This document shows, piece after piece, positions 1-11,996 of a DNA stretch of 64,000 bases. The DNA is taken from the NCBI GenBank assembly GCA_002682825.1, contig NOKP01000019.1:620001-684000 (forward strand). The letters run 5' to 3'. Origin of the DNA: Neonectria sp. B-13. Its lineage: Eukaryota > Ascomycota > Sordariomycetes > Hypocreales > Nectriaceae. Within the stretch, counting starts at the first letter, position 1; each line of letters opens with the position of its first letter. The translations under genes were made by a program, and so were the position numbers. Under the pieces are notes generated by a model that did not search any database, was not told where the DNA came from, and worked only from the letters and a program-made list of their open reading frames with translations.

Positions 1-1868
1 TCGTCGCCTCGTCTCCCATCGGTAGCCTGGGGCATGACATTGCCATTGCGGCAGGTGATCTTTTCCGCTGTCTCAAGTCAGGTATCCACAGCATCATCCA
101 AATCCTCCGGGACGCCGCCAGCGATGCATGGCATTTCCTGGCCACTATTGATGGGCAGGTCTACCGCGCCGTCATGGACTCAGTTGACGCCGTCATCGGC
201 GCGGTTGAGTGGGTATTCAACATCATCGAGACAGGAATCGAGGATATTATCCAGTTTCTCGAGTTCCTCTTCGATTGGGACGATGTCACGCGGACCAAGG
301 AGGTGCTTTCTAACACGGCCACCCAATGGATCAACGGACAGGTAGCCGATCTCCAGACGTCTCAGACAGCATTCAATAACCAGGTCGCAAGTATGGAGAA
401 CAGCATCAACCAGCTGGCTGGCGTCACGGATTGGTCGACGTCGATTGGGCAGGTGGCAGTGAAGCCTGCGTCCGCAAGCGCCATAAATCCAGCAGCAGGA
501 CAGACCTCGGGGTCACAGATGCTGTGGAACCACTACAAGAATCAAGGGGATAACTTGACCGTTGTGGGAACTCCACCATCTGTTGATCAGGCGCAGCAAG
601 CCGCTACTGATCTACTCAACGCCATCCAAGATGAGAGCCAAGTAATCTCGGCTGTGTACTCTCAGCTCAAAACACTCGTCAACAATTTCGGTTCTATGCC
701 TGTCGGCCAAATAATAAGTCAACTGGCAGCCATCTGTGCGAACGGCGTGCTTTCCAGTACCCAAGTCGTAGTGGATGCTATATTTAACCTTCTCACCGAC
801 CTTGCCAGTTCGGCCGTCAGCCTCTTACACGCAAAGATCCATATTCCCATCATCTCTGATATTCTCAAAGCCATCGGCATACCAGAGATTTCGTTTCTCG
901 ATTTGTTTTGCTGGATTCCTGCCCTCTCTTACACGGTTGAATATAAGATAAGCCACGACGAGGCTCCGTTCCCCGACGACGCGGATGTTCAGAATCTCAT
1001 TGCCGCCAATAGTTGGGACACCATCCAAGCACTGCTCAGCCAACCGTCACCACCACCATCACCAGCTGTGGTATCTTCCAAGCAGGACAGAGCACCAATG
1101 AACCACTCGACGACTGAATCGTCGCACATGTTTATGGTTCGCCGACCTGAAGCAAACTCCCTCAAGAGCAAGGCCTCCATGGCCTCCCTCTCCTCCTACG
1201 TTTCAGTCAGCACCCCCAGCACAGCGCCCACGTCTCCCGGCGCCATCGCTCCCATCAAGTCCACTACCAGAAGTTCCATCTACAAGGCAGGGCACGACGT
1301 GGCGAGTATTTTGAGCTTGTGGTCCGTCTATGTCAACGTGGAGAAGGCTAACGGTCCCCCGAGGGGGAACGTTTGGAGCAGGCCGTCGGCGTTCATGAGC
1401 TTCATCATCGAAAGCTCCAACGCCATCGCGGATGAAGCCGACCCTAAGGATCCTATCCAGAACGTGAACTTGAAATACTTGTCCTGGGTGCTCTCCGGGG
1501 CGGACGTTTTAACCAAGGTGGTCTTCAGCGGGGATGTGCAGGACTTCCTCAAGGCAAAAGTCCCACAGAGTTTCCTTATCGCCAACGATGCCCGCGCCAC
1601 GGGGGCACTTGTTAGTCTTATGATAGGGGTCCCAGCATGTCTTATTACAGTGGAACACTTTGGCGAGCTCGGCAGTGAGAAGGCGACTGCGGATCGGTCA
1701 GCGGCTATTGTGGGCGAGGTGTCTAAGTTAATGAGCTTTATAGCATGTATGGCGAATGCTGAAGCTGCTAACGATCCAGACATTGAGACTAGACAGGTAC
1801 CTATTGCATTTATGGCGGGTGCGACTTTTGTTAAAGGTGGACTAGAGGCGCTTCAGGCTTCGTTTTAA
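1..1868 (+). CDS. Hypothetical protein, 3' part of a gene entering from the left edge
   Basis: The reading frame is open from base 3 to the TAA at 1866-1868, about 621 residues, and nothing marks a start. An ATG at 174 exists, but the frame stays open and protein-like upstream of it, so the true start lies outside the window. The visible part has no intron. The first half is rich in amphipathic helices (a stretch around bases 174-300 with Trp, Phe and acidic residues, then Gln/Asn/Ser-rich segments). A proline run (SQPSPPPSPA) near base 1040 separates it from a Ser-rich linker and a mostly helical C-terminal half with several hydrophobic stretches that could be buried helices. I see no catalytic motif and recognise no family. 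It could be a large secreted or structural protein. Confidence is good that it codes, none for function. Confidence 0.7.
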   Translation, partial: VASSPIGSLGHDIAIAAGDLFRCLKSGIHSIIQILRDAASDAWHFLATIDGQVYRAVMDSVDAVIGAVEWVFNIIETGIEDIIQFLEFLFDWDDVTRTKEVLSNTATQWINGQVADLQTSQTAFNNQVASMENSINQLAGVTDWSTSIGQVAVKPASASAINPAAGQTSGSQMLWNHYKNQGDNLTVVGTPPSVDQAQQAATDLLNAIQDESQVISAVYSQLKTLVNNFGSMPVGQIISQLAAICANGVLSSTQVVVDAIFNLLTDLASSAVSLLHAKIHIPIISDILKAIGIPEISFLDLFCWIPALSYTVEYKISHDEAPFPDDADVQNLIAANSWDTIQALLSQPSPPPSPAVVSSKQDRAPMNHSTTESSHMFMVRRPEANSLKSKASMASLSSYVSVSTPSTAPTSPGAIAPIKSTTRSSIYKAGHDVASILSLWSVYVNVEKANGPPRGNVWSRPSAFMSFIIESSNAIADEADPKDPIQNVNLKYLSWVLSGADVLTKVVFSGDVQDFLKAKVPQSFLIANDARATGALVSLMIGVPACLITVEHFGELGSEKATADRSAAIVGEVSKLMSFIACMANAEAANDPDIETRQVPIAFMAGATFVKGGLEALQASF

Positions 1869-2670
1869 TTAGCTAGTCGTCAAATAGTGAATCTTTTCCT
1901 TTGTTACTTTATCTTCTTTATTTATAATTTTAATAGTATGTCTCCAACTCAAAGCCCTGATCGACACCAGCTGAACAGTCAGTCATTACACGTTCGTTAG
2001 GCAAAAATCCACTTACTGTCACTGCTATCCACGCACCGGCCAAAACCCCCAGCGCCCTATGGTGTCTGTACTTGTCAGCATCTCGTTAAATTCTAATAAT
2101 TACTTTCATCCCCCCATTCCGCCGCTATCGATCGTGGCTGTACAAGATAAAACTCTCTTTCGCATTCACCGGACTCTGTCTGGACTCCGACATGTTCACC
2201 GCCCAAATTACAACTCAGCACGAGCCCTTCTGCAAGACATAACAGAATGCCATGACCTCACTTAGCCACTATGCCGCGGCGACTTTTCAGGGAAAGCTCA
2301 GACCCCGGTCGAGAGGCGCAGGGTACCTTGGCACAGGGAAATGGCGGAGGAAGTGACATGGCGCCATGGTTGATGGTGAAGGGAGTGAAGTAAAAGGGTG
2401 TAAGCTGGTTAGTCCAAAAGAAAAAGAAAAAAGGAATGAAAGAAAAGGACAGGGTAGGGAAGGGAGGCGGGCAAGGGAAGAATAAATAAATATCAGAGGT
2501 AGCTTTAGGATCTACTTGGAAAAGAGGTAGGTATTCTAAAATCAAGTAAAGAAATCATATCATGACCACAGTTAGGTGAGAAGGCAGCGTTATAAAAGAC
2601 GGGAACTGCAGCCTGACCCATTCTAGCCTCTAATTGTGTTAGGGAGGCCGTTCAACCATGTGATATGCTA
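1869..2670. other. Intergenic spacer, no gene seen
   Basis: This stretch lies between two convergent genes. The ORFs in it are short and low in complexity (Pro/Phe-rich on the minus strand), with no family resemblance. A purine-rich tract (AAG/GGA) runs through about 2415-2475. Nothing else is visible. Confidence 0.5.
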
Positions 2671-3426
2671 TTAGTTGTTCCTATGCACCAGGTTGCCCAC
2701 TTTGTCGCGCAGTTTGGAAAACGAGAAACGGCTTTGTTTTGGCTTCGAGTCTTGACTTGGGTCCTTGCTTGGACCTTGTGCATTCGTTTTGCTCGGGATC
2801 CTGTTGCAAATTGCCGCGACTGCAAGCTCAACTGAAAATGTCTCCCCTAGTCCTTCTCCAGTCTTGGCTGAAATGATGAAAAACGGTGCCCCGATCCTAC
2901 TGCTGAATTCCTCTCCATCTTCCATTGGTACGACCCAAGCCGGCTTTGGTCGCTCTGTCCTGCCCGCACATACCCATACCGGCTTTCCATCCAGTCCAGA
3001 CTCACTTATGGCGGCATACATAGTCTTGACGAATTCAAAAGATTCCCGATTGGTAACATCGTATACTAGCAGAAGCACTTCACTTTCCCGCACAAGTCTT
3101 TCCGTCCAAGGGCCTCTCACGGGTTCCGTGGGACAAAGATACATGCTAAATTCCATACGAATGGGCGTGTCCTCGATGTGAATGAGCTTTCGGGCCGTGC
3201 CATTGTCGGTTGAGTCGTACCAATCCCATACATGGCCACTGGTGACCTTGGATCTAGTCAGTGGGCATGCTCATTCGAGGCCACGGAAACTTACTTGTTG
3301 CATGAGACTGTGACGCCCACTGCGTTCTGCTCCTACAATGTTGATTTTGAGGGTACATGTCTTGTTCTGGGAGAGGTATTCCCTGATGGCGACCCGCCGT
3401 TCCGGGGTAGTGGACGCGTATGCCAT
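2671..3426 (-). CDS. Divergent Ras-like small GTPase
   Basis: Two exons, complement(2671..3246, 3295..3426), give 235 residues. The 48-nt intron starts GTAAGTTTCC, has a CTGAC branch-like site and ends CCAAG; it joins the P-loop helix to the switch region in phase 0. Ras-fold landmarks are present but altered. The P-loop reads GAERSGRHSL, with Arg where GKS/T has Lys. The G3 area reads WDWYDSTDNG instead of DTAG. The core strand and helix (LLVYDVTNRESFEFV) are Ras-like, the NKxD position reads CAGRTE, and the G5 motif ISAKTGEG is good. The C-terminal tail is basic and Ser-rich and ends without a CaaX box, so prenylation is not expected. The start MAYAST at 3426 is preferred over an in-frame ATG at 3489 because homologous folds begin close to the P-loop. 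It may be a regulator with weak or no nucleotide hydrolysis. Confidence 0.75.
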
Positions 3427-3489
3427 TGTGGCAGTTAAGCTTAAAGGTCCCGTGTCATGGGAAACTGGGTCGCTTTTCGTCAATGACAA

Positions 3490-4653
3490 TTTATAAAACA
3501 GACGTTAGCTGTCTGTTGCGTGCTAGCACAGCCACCCGCATCCCTCTCATAAGGATTGGTATGCTGCTGAACATGAAACAGTCGCTTGGCACAAAAGACA
3601 TCGCGGCGTTGAGCCATTTTTAACAGCAAAGCGGGGTGTCCCTGAAAGTGAGGCTTCTCTGACCAATCAGTGCCTCGCGCCTTGCAACAGCCCGCATTTA
3701 GCTGCTCGTATTCTGATGCCTATAGATATGCAGTTGGTTCTTCACAGCCTCCTGTTGGTTGGTCCCTCATATGACCAGTTAATTAAGGGGCGAATTATGG
3801 TCACCAGCCGAGGATGGCGTGACCCTGCACAGAGAAGTCAAGTGATGACTCTCGAGGGTCTACGAAAAAGGTGGGCAAATATTCGGACATGATCTGTATG
3901 TATTATATGTTCAACCGTTAAATATGTTTCAGATCTTCTAAATGAAACTTGCAAGAGATCCCAAATTTTTTGCTGAATCTGCCAGGCAGGAGAGAGCTAC
4001 AGGAGGGAACTACAGGCTTGAGTGGCTGCGAGAATTGACACGATTCGGGTGTTGCGGTCGAATGGCGGGGATATTCTTATCTCTAACTTCTAAGGATAGT
4101 AGTTTCAACAGCATTTGATCCTTCTTTCATATTTGGACACACTTTCTTGATCCTTCGGGCTCAGCTCGATGCAATCGAATCCTGAATGCAGCTGCGTGGT
4201 GTTGCATCGCTTCGCCTTTCCACAGACTCTTAGAAGTTGTTCCCAGCCGTGCTGCGTCTCCTTCACCCCCGTGGTTTACCCTGCTACTTGGAAGGTACCC
4301 ATCAGCCCATATACCCGATCCGTATATGGCCGAACGTACCAATCCCACCTTATACTCTGCATGATAGTTGGCACTTGGGTCACTCGCGGCTGTTAATCAA
4401 CATGTCCAACAGCAACGAATAAACAAGAATGGTCCCTGCTTACTGACTCATCCCCCCGGAAACTCGAAGGCTAATTTCATCGTATTCAATCCTGAACTTG
4501 GGGGCCGGATCCTCATCTTGGCGCAACACCGTTGGTAAGGCGTTTTTTGCAATCCGTTATACTAAGCCTTCCAAACAACTTGTCATAAATATCCCCGAGG
4601 TTCCGTCAAAGTTATTCAGTAGGCTCAATGAGAAAAACCAGTTCAAGCTCATC
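3490..4653. other. Intergenic region upstream of two divergent genes
   Basis: This is the shared upstream region of the Ras-like gene (-) and the subtilase gene (+). Only short overlapping ORFs on both strands are present and none looks conserved. I could not pick out a convincing regulatory motif. Confidence 0.45.
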
Positions 4654-7600
4654 ATGCGGTTGTCCTTGCTCCTCACGCCTGTACTACTCTTCAGCCTCGC
4701 TGAAGCCCACCGTGACCAAGATGGTCGTAGTATTGACTGCGATCCTGGCCACTGCTCCCTACAGAACGAATGTATTCAACTGAAGAAGCACCATACTTGC
4801 TGCTCGCAGCCCCGGTCCCGAGGGAAAATGAGACGGCAACATCACATTTGCGGACCTAGTAAGTTCCTCCCCCCAAGTCCCCATGAAATGTTCCCGAGAA
4901 CTGATTACATCGCCTAATAGAAAAGGAGTGTTGTGGTAAAGGTTGTTGTGCAGAAGGTTGGAAGTGTTCATCAGATGGGTTTTGTCGCCGACCTGTCCCT
5001 GCTGAGCCATCGGAAAAGTGCACAACCTTTCTCACCACCATCATCAAGCCTGCCACCACAATCACCGAGCCTGTTACTACTACCATTACTCAAGGGCAAG
5101 ATGAGAGTTCCGAGGTCGAAGCCCCATCTTCAGTGATTAGTAGTCACGCTATCTCTACAACGGGGGCCGCTCCTCCAACAAGTTCTGAAAGTCCCTCTTC
5201 GGAACTTCCGGAGACCCCCATTTCTCCAACAACCTCCTCTGGCCTTCTCTGGGGTAGTAGCACCACATGGTCTTCGGGAGAAAAAGGCAGTAGTGGTAGT
5301 CAGCCCGCAACAGAAACAAAAGGAGGTGTTTCAACTGGACCCTCTTCGAGCTCGAAAGGTCCAGAGGTTACATCAACTATTTCAACGGCTTCAGCGCCTA
5401 CTAGTACAGTCACATCCGCCGACTCTGGTATCCAAACAGTTACCTCCAGCACAAATGGAATCGCCCCAACGGGAATCTCAACTCCAATTGTCATAACCGG
5501 CAACGACGGTCAAACTTCTACATTGTTTCCACCCACCGTCACTGGAAGCTCTGGCAACAGCAAAACAGTTGCTATTAGTTCTACCATTGAATGGACAACC
5601 CTTACAAACCCCGATGGTCAAGTCACAACCATCTTGCCCTCGCTAATCCAGTCGACGGGGACTACTAGCGAAGTAAATCCTACGTTGCCTACCAATATCT
5701 CAACCCCAATCACAACCACTAATGCCGATGGGGATGTCACAACCATTCTTCCTCCGGGTTCTGAACCAACAGTAACCGATGGAAAAAGCACGGCATCTGG
5801 TGGAACAACAATTATTATTTCCGCGAGTTCGGAGGTTTCTACAACCCCAACCGACATCCCAGCTTCGTTCACTACAACCAACTCAGATGATCAAGTCACC
5901 ACGGTCATACCACCTAGCTCTTCGGGCACAGACGAGACAACTAGACTTCCTCCTACGAAGAATACGGATGCCACAAGTCTCATCCCCACGGTTATCACGA
6001 ACACCGATGGCCAGGCAAGCACTGTTTCGTCTCCTGGTGGGAGTTCAGATGACACTTCAACCGCTACCGGCTTTGTAACAACCAACCCAGATGGCCAGGT
6101 TACCACCATCATGACCACAGATTCTAGTTTCATTCTTACGGGTAGTGTTACAACTGATTCAAAGGGCCAGACTACAACCAACTTGCCTTCAGGTGAAACT
6201 GACTCACCAACTTCAGATGGTCTGTCCTCTGCTACAGGAGTGTTGACAACTCTCCCAGGTGGACAAGTTACCACGACGATCCCTTCCTCCACTTCCTCCA
6301 CGCCAGAAACTCAACTTTCGCCAACTTCCACGGAAATTGAGTCGACTCTTCCAGATGGACAGGTATCAACCATTACGCTTTCGGACACTCTGCCAGCCAC
6401 AGCCTCGGATGTGCCCGACTCCACGGTCGTCGTAATATCTACCACTGCCTCACACGACGATGCTTCTCCCTCTTCCACTGCTGTCGAAGCTACAAGTACC
6501 TCAGTTGGGGTGGTTACAACTCTTCCTGATGGCCAGGTGACAACAATTCTCTCTCAGCCCTCTACTGAGCCATCAACTACAGTCCCGCCATCTACAACGA
6601 CAGATACAACTGAGGGTGGCTGGATCATGCCTATCACAACTTCAGTTGACGTGCCCCAAGCAATTGAAACCAACACTATTATTCCTTGTAATATGTGGTT
6701 CTTTTCTATTTGTATCAATTGGGGCGAGTTCAGTATTCTTGCATGGAAAATTGTCCTTCCTCCTGGAGAGTACCCACCAGGACCACCTCCATTCATCTCG
6801 ATTCCTCCAAACGTTGGCTTCACTATTGAGATTAAAGGAACTTTGCCCGCTTGGCCCAGTTACACAATCGGCCCAGACCGAGTCCCAACATTTCCTCCCA
6901 AGCCGTCCAACGGCCCCGACAACGCGTGTGAGACGGAGACCGCAGAACTCTGCGCCATTAGGACGTCCTATGGTGTCTCTATATCTTTAGAGGAGACCAA
7001 GACAACCACGACACAGGTATTGTCTACTTGTGGGACTGTGTATGGCTGCAAAGTTCAAGACGTCAGCTCTACTCAAGTAACGACTTCAACTGAGACGGCT
7101 ACGGCGACGCCCATTCCTCATGTTGTCTATCCCATATCGGGAAGAAACGAGAGTCAGGTTTCCGAGGTTCAAACTGTCCTCAATGACCTAGTTGAGGACA
7201 TATCTGAAATCTATTTATCCAGTACAGAGACATTTGGGATGAACTTTTGGCGGTTGCCATTGACCTTGGATCAAGCTGACAAGCTCCGAGAACACACGAG
7301 CGTATGTATTTCATCTCCCTCTTCACCTCGAGCCATAGATCACGCTGACTTCGTACTAGGTGGCGTCGGTCATGGAAGCATGTGACAATGAACAATATCC
7401 ATGTTGGGATCCTACCATTGAGCTAGTCTTCCAAGAAGACGCACCGACGCAATTGACCTATGTTTCGTGGCCTAACCTTGACCCACGGGTACCTTTAGCC
7501 TCACTAAATGGCCGCTACTACTTTGACGACAGTGGTGGCCAGGACATCGATGTCTGGATCCTCGACACGGGTGCAAGTGCGGGCCATCCCGTGAGTAGCC

Positions 7601-9546
7601 CTCAGTCAGGTTTACCATGTATATGAATAGTAACAATGATGAGTAGGATTTTGATCTCATCAGAGATCGCTTCGACTGGGTCACCAAGATCAAAGACTAT
7701 GATGGGGTAGAGAGACAAGACGATTCACACCAGGATCTTGATCTACAACAGCCTGGAGTCTGCCACGGAACTGCCATGCTTAGCTTAGTGGCTGGGAAAA
7801 CACATGGAGTGGCTAAGAATATCAAAACCCACATTGCCCGCCTTCCTCGCCAACAACGCCGGGGAGGGGGTTTTAGCCCGGATGATTTTCTAGAGACACT
7901 CGGCGAGGTAAATGATCGAATTACCGCAGGTCCTAACGGGGCCTCCACTGGAATTTTACTACTGGCGCACTATTTTCAGCGTAGTTTCTTCTACCGCTTG
8001 AAGGGCGATAAATCGGAAAGCTTTCTCGACCTTCCCGATGACGCCCTTGACCAATCCTTGGGATTCGAGTACCGGTTACACGACCTTCTCCAGGATATAA
8101 TTGACAAGGGTATGATAGTCATTACGGGATCGGGAAATCTCCCACGAACAACGATTGACGGATGGCCACAAAACTATGCCAAGACAAATGCAGGCTTGAG
8201 TCTCCCAGAGCTCATTGTGGTCGGAGCTGTCTCATCAGGAGACCCAAATGATGTGTTGCATACCGCCGGGTATGGCAGTACAGATCTCGCCAACGGACTG
8301 CCACACCTCTACGCACCGGGCTTCAGGATGAGCGTCGCCGACGGTAACACTCAGAACTGGGGTCAGGAGGACTTCCTTTATAGAAGTGGATCGGGCACCT
8401 CGGACTGTAAGATCCTCTATTACCCGCAGCTTTGTTGAAGAGATTACTGATGACATCCCTAGCCGCGGCCATGACGGCAGGACTTGCTGCGTACTTGCTG
8501 AAACTTGCACAGCTCGGACAGCTAAAGAACAAGGACGGAACAGCGGTAGCCGCCACCGCCACTGCCATAAGAACCTACATTATCGACAAGAGCTGGTCCC
8601 GGGGTGAGGTCACCATATACGACGGAAAGCGTGATCGGAATGGCATCTGGAGCGGTCTTGATCTGAACCAGCGAGCTTGTCAGTGGAATCCAAACACGTC
8701 GCCTAACCAGCGCCGCCAGGAAGATTCAACGAGTGGTGCTGTCTGTGAACTTCCCTTAGCTTCGAGCTCTACTATCAGCAGCCAGACGAGCACTGTCAGC
8801 GAGACGGACACCTCGAGCTTAACAACGCGCCAGACGAGCATCACAAGCATGGCCGAAACCTCCAGCGAGGCGATGCCAACGCTCTCAAATGCTCCTGTCA
8901 GTACGATTTCGACGCCCTCTGGAAGCTCGTGCGCAGAAACAGCGACCGCAACACGATGCGGCATGGGACCTGGAGGCCAAGTTGCCTGCGTTGAGAGCCC
9001 AACATGTGCCTCCTGGGTCTCGACGGAAACCACGACATCGGAGGCACCAGAGCCAACCGAAACGGAAACTCCCGAGACACCTCTCGAGGTCAAGGACGTT
9101 GTGTGCGAAAACGAAGACGACTACCCTGGCCATGGCGACATCAGCCCCGAGTCCCAATATGGCGCTGCTCAAGACTTCTGCACGCCTGATCTGGGCGACG
9201 ATAAAACTACTTCCATCGGTCCAGGAGATGATCCTGTAGAGGAAATCGCATCTGACGGGGACGGAATCCAGTATTCTTACTCTGTATCGTGGATTGATGG
9301 GTGCGAAACAGAGGTAGACACTCAATCCATGCAGTGGCCCATCGGGTTAGATGTCTGGTCTTGTAGGGACCTTTTAATCTCAGCTTACTCAGACTGTAAG
9401 GTTTTACTCTTCAGCTACCAAGTCATAACCACATTGAAGTGGCGATGTGCAATGAACTTCACTGACATTTTACAGGCAATAATGGCGGTGTTGGAGGGTA
9501 TATTGATGCTGGCTGTCTTCGCTATCATTTCATCGGCGGCATATAG
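4654..9546 (+). CDS. Secreted mucin-like subtilisin-family (S8) protease with Cys-rich N-terminus
   Basis: Six exons, join(4654..4858, 4921..7301, 7360..7590, 7647..8406, 8463..9395, 9476..9546), keep frame and give 1526 residues. The order is: a signal peptide (MRLSLLLTPVLLFSLAEA); a Cys-rich module (CCGKGCC...WKC...GFC, about residues 25-85); a long Ser/Thr/Pro mucin-like region with about ten copies of an xPDGQVTTI repeat (bases 5505-6560); a linker; an S8 catalytic domain; a second Thr/Ser/Glu-rich segment; and a Cys/Gly-rich end (CNNGGVGGYIDAGCL) before the TAG. Catalytic residues are visible: Asp in VWILDTG (about 925), His in CHGTAM (about 978), oxyanion Asn in TGSGN, and Ser in SGTSDSAAM (about 1191). 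The usual GTSMAAPH reads GTSDSAAM, so the Pro is lost. The last intron (9396-9475) matters because reading through it gives an unrelated tail. Expected to act outside the cell or at the wall, heavily O-glycosylated. Substrate is unknown. Confidence 0.85.
5505..6560 (+). repeat. Degenerate tandem repeats coding for xPDGQVTTI units
   Basis: About ten imperfect units with the core (N/L)-x-DGQVTT-(I/V)-(L/P) lie in the mucin-like region of the subtilase gene. Examples are NPDGQVTTIL, NADGDVTTIL, NTDGQASTV, LPGGQVTTTI and LPDGQVSTI. Spacing is irregular (about 25-45 residues) and the spacers are Ser/Thr/Pro-rich. The units suit an extended O-glycosylated stalk and could vary in number between strains. 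Confidence 0.75.
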
Positions 9547-10044
9547 CATAGGTGCTAGAGGTTCTTCCATTTCCAATGATTTCTCTTGTTAGCTGTTGTT
9601 ACTATTAAGTAGCCTATTTGAGGTAAATGCTTAGACTCATCACTGTAGTGCTTTAGCTATAATCCTTAAGTGTTATAGATAGACAGTCACGTTTTCGCCT
9701 AACTCGAAAGTTCTCTATCTCAACAATGGCGGTATAGTACGGCGGCTGGGAATTGAGGATGAGTCCATGCGTAAACTTCTCGGTGACGACTCAGCAGTGT
9801 CTGCCTGCGTAGTTTCACCCGGCTCTACAGCTGTCGTATCAGGCACCGCTGCGAACATCGTTGAGAATCAGCATGTCCAGTCCAAGATCCTTATAATGCT
9901 GTCTAATGCCTTGAGTGGCGAATATGATGAGAAAGGAAGAGACACAGAAGATAAATCACGGTTGCTCCCATTACAAAACTTTGACTTTTCAAGCAAATAT
10001 TACTCTAAGTTAAACGACAGATACAACAATTGCCTTGACAGCTT
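9547..10044. other. Spacer between converging genes, no gene seen
   Basis: One 143-codon open frame (9767-10198, +) crosses the 3' end of the minus-strand gene. It is Ser-rich only where it mirrors the acidic tail of that gene, and I read it as a shadow. Confidence 0.45.
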
Positions 10045-10470
10045 TCAAAGTTCTTCCTCTTCCTCATCTTCATCAGCACCTTCAGGGACTTCTATAGAAG
10101 CAACATCCAGAATAATCTCAATCACATCAGGGTGCCCGTCTGCACTGCTGGTCTTCTCGTATAATGGCCTAGCTTCAAAATATTGCTCTGGCGCATGAAC
10201 CCTGTAACCAACTGCATCCTCCTTGATACTCTCTAGCACAGTGAGGCCAGGGGAACTATCAATGATGCCGTTGTGGACATTCCCCGCAATATGATAGCGT
10301 GCCCAGACAGCATCGCCGAACCTGCTATCGAGGATAGCATCAACATACATAGTAGCCCAAGGTTCAACTACTTGAAGGGGTGAAGTTCTGTTGATTACAT
10401 CATTAAGAGTAAGATCTAGGAACAGTTGCTCAACGAGCGTTGTATAACTGATACTTAGAGCGGCACTCAT
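10045..10470 (-). CDS. Small hypothetical protein with acidic C-terminus
   Basis: A single coding exon of 141 residues starts at an ATG at 10470. A probable 5'-UTR intron lies just upstream (10478-10534, GTATGT...TTGCAACAG). No signal peptide or membrane segment is seen. The core (VVEPWATMYV, SRFGDAVWARYHIAG, LESIKEDAVGY) is clearly shared with the pseudogene at 11997-12676 on the other strand, which supports this as a real gene of a duplicated family. The end is a poly-acidic run (EDEEEEEL), while the pseudogene continues with a Cys-containing segment instead. This copy may therefore be a shortened family member. Function is not recognised. Confidence 0.65.
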   Translation of the reverse strand: MSAALSISYTTLVEQLFLDLTLNDVINRTSPLQVVEPWATMYVDAILDSRFGDAVWARYHIAGNVHNGIIDSSPGLTVLESIKEDAVGYRVHAPEQYFEARPLYEKTSSADGHPDVIEIILDVASIEVPEGADEDEEEEEL

Positions 10471-10654
10471 GGCTGCACTGTTGCAAAGTTAGAACTGTAA
10501 GACTAACCAAAGGTATATTGGCTGAGTAACATACCTCTTTCTTGAGACAAGTTGAAGGTAGATAAGGCGGAGAATGGAAGGTGCAGAAGATATGCAGAAG
10601 GGAAAGCTGAAAGGTCAAGGTGGCGCCTTTATGTCCGGACAAAGGAGGGGTCAT

Positions 10655-11996
10655 TAGGAAGTTGAGTTAGGCATCAATATGGAAGCGGCACACATAGCCG
10701 AACAAGCGGGGCCGCTCACAGGTGACGGGCTTGCGGCTGAGAGGTGCAGAAGTCGGATGATGGCGCGTATGCAAAGCGGAAGCTCGTATATGCGAGTTGC
10801 CGCTCGTCTCTACACGCGTCGGGTCTCGATTCTCAAAATGCGTTCCTTTGCGCCCCCCTCCCACGTTGAGTTGATACCAACGGCACGGGACGAGCGTTCT
10901 AGACTCTGCCCATTGATAGCATGTGCCTAGCATCGAGGTGTCATGCCACCTTTTTGCCCGCAAATATCTCGCTCAGCTACATGGGTGTAGCGTGGGTAAG
11001 GTCGCCTCCTGCATGATTAGCTCCAGGCTATCATCGTACGCGATACGTCTAATGGCATTTGTCTGTCCATGGAGGTTTGATACCGCTGTCACCATAAAAG
11101 CTGTCTGCCAGCCTGCCAGACAACTTCGGCGATGTTATTTGTCAACAACTCCCTCCTATCTCCGTTTTTGTAGACGGTCCGTTGACGGATAGATGGATTC
11201 TTGCCCGCTAATCCAAGAGAGTTTGGTGAGCTTGCCGGGGTGGGTATTCGTCTAGGCCATTCTTAGACCATCTTTTCCAGGGAGTCTGTGGATTGGAGCA
11301 ACCAACCAACAACCAACAGCCAACAGCCAACAGCCAGGAAACCAACCGACCAACAACCTGCTGTCCAATCTCATTTCCCATCTCCACTCCACCTGAAAGC
11401 GTGAGCTTACGAGCAGACTATCGACGGAAAGTGAGCACTATGCATGTGCAGCCGAGAATGTTGGTTGTGATGCACCTTCATTGTGTCTTGGCTCCCATCA
11501 TCTCCAACGCAAAGTTTAAGGTAAGGTTCATTTTTACTACGTTCTTGGTCCTATTCACATCCTTAGTCTGCTGGTGAACTACCCTCAGCCGATTAGCCGA
11601 TTGACCGCCGTTTTTCTACAAGTCACTCATACCTTTCACAGACATCCTATGCTAATTAACCGCCTCTCTCAGCATGCCACCGTATGCCTCCATTGACATG
11701 CATCTATGCTAATTAATCGCGCATTTTTAGCGTTCTACCTCGTGTTATTTGCATGCATCTTCGCCGATTAGCTGCAGTTGACAGCTTGTAAACGAACGCC
11801 GCTTTCCGTCTTTCACAAAGTTTCGCGAGAAGCGAGGACTTTACAGGTAAACAGGTCTTTCATAATGGCTTTAGCAAAAGTCAAAGAATTTTTTAAGACA
11901 TTAACTTATGAAACTAGGCTGGATATATAAAGAGGTAGTTAGTCCGTATAGCCAAATAGACTGTATGTATTAAATTCGAGCACATGGATATTCCTC
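10655..11996. other. Long spacer with short repeats, no gene seen
   Basis: Only short, unconvincing ORFs on both strands. A local CCAACAG-type repeat is at about 11301-11340. Two copies of an ATGCTAATTAA motif lie at about 11649 and 11706. Confidence 0.45.
11301..11340 (+). repeat. Short CCAACAG/CCAACAA tandem repeat
   Basis: ACCAACCAACAACCAACAGC is followed by further CCAACAG units, about five units in all. This is a simple repeat with no coding role that I can see. Confidence 0.7.

Noticed and set aside
2258..2545. 95-codon minus-strand ORF rich in Pro and Phe
   Set aside because: Arises from a purine-rich tract on the plus strand; not protein-like.
5300..6301. Val-rich minus-strand ORFs opposite the subtilase repeats
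   Set aside because: Mirror images of the Thr-rich repeat codons (ACA/ACC read as TGT/GGT); no independent features.
9767..10198. 143-codon plus-strand ORF near the small hypothetical gene
   Set aside because: Overlaps the 3' part of the minus-strand gene, which is supported by its paralogue; the Ser-rich run is just the complement of the acidic tail.
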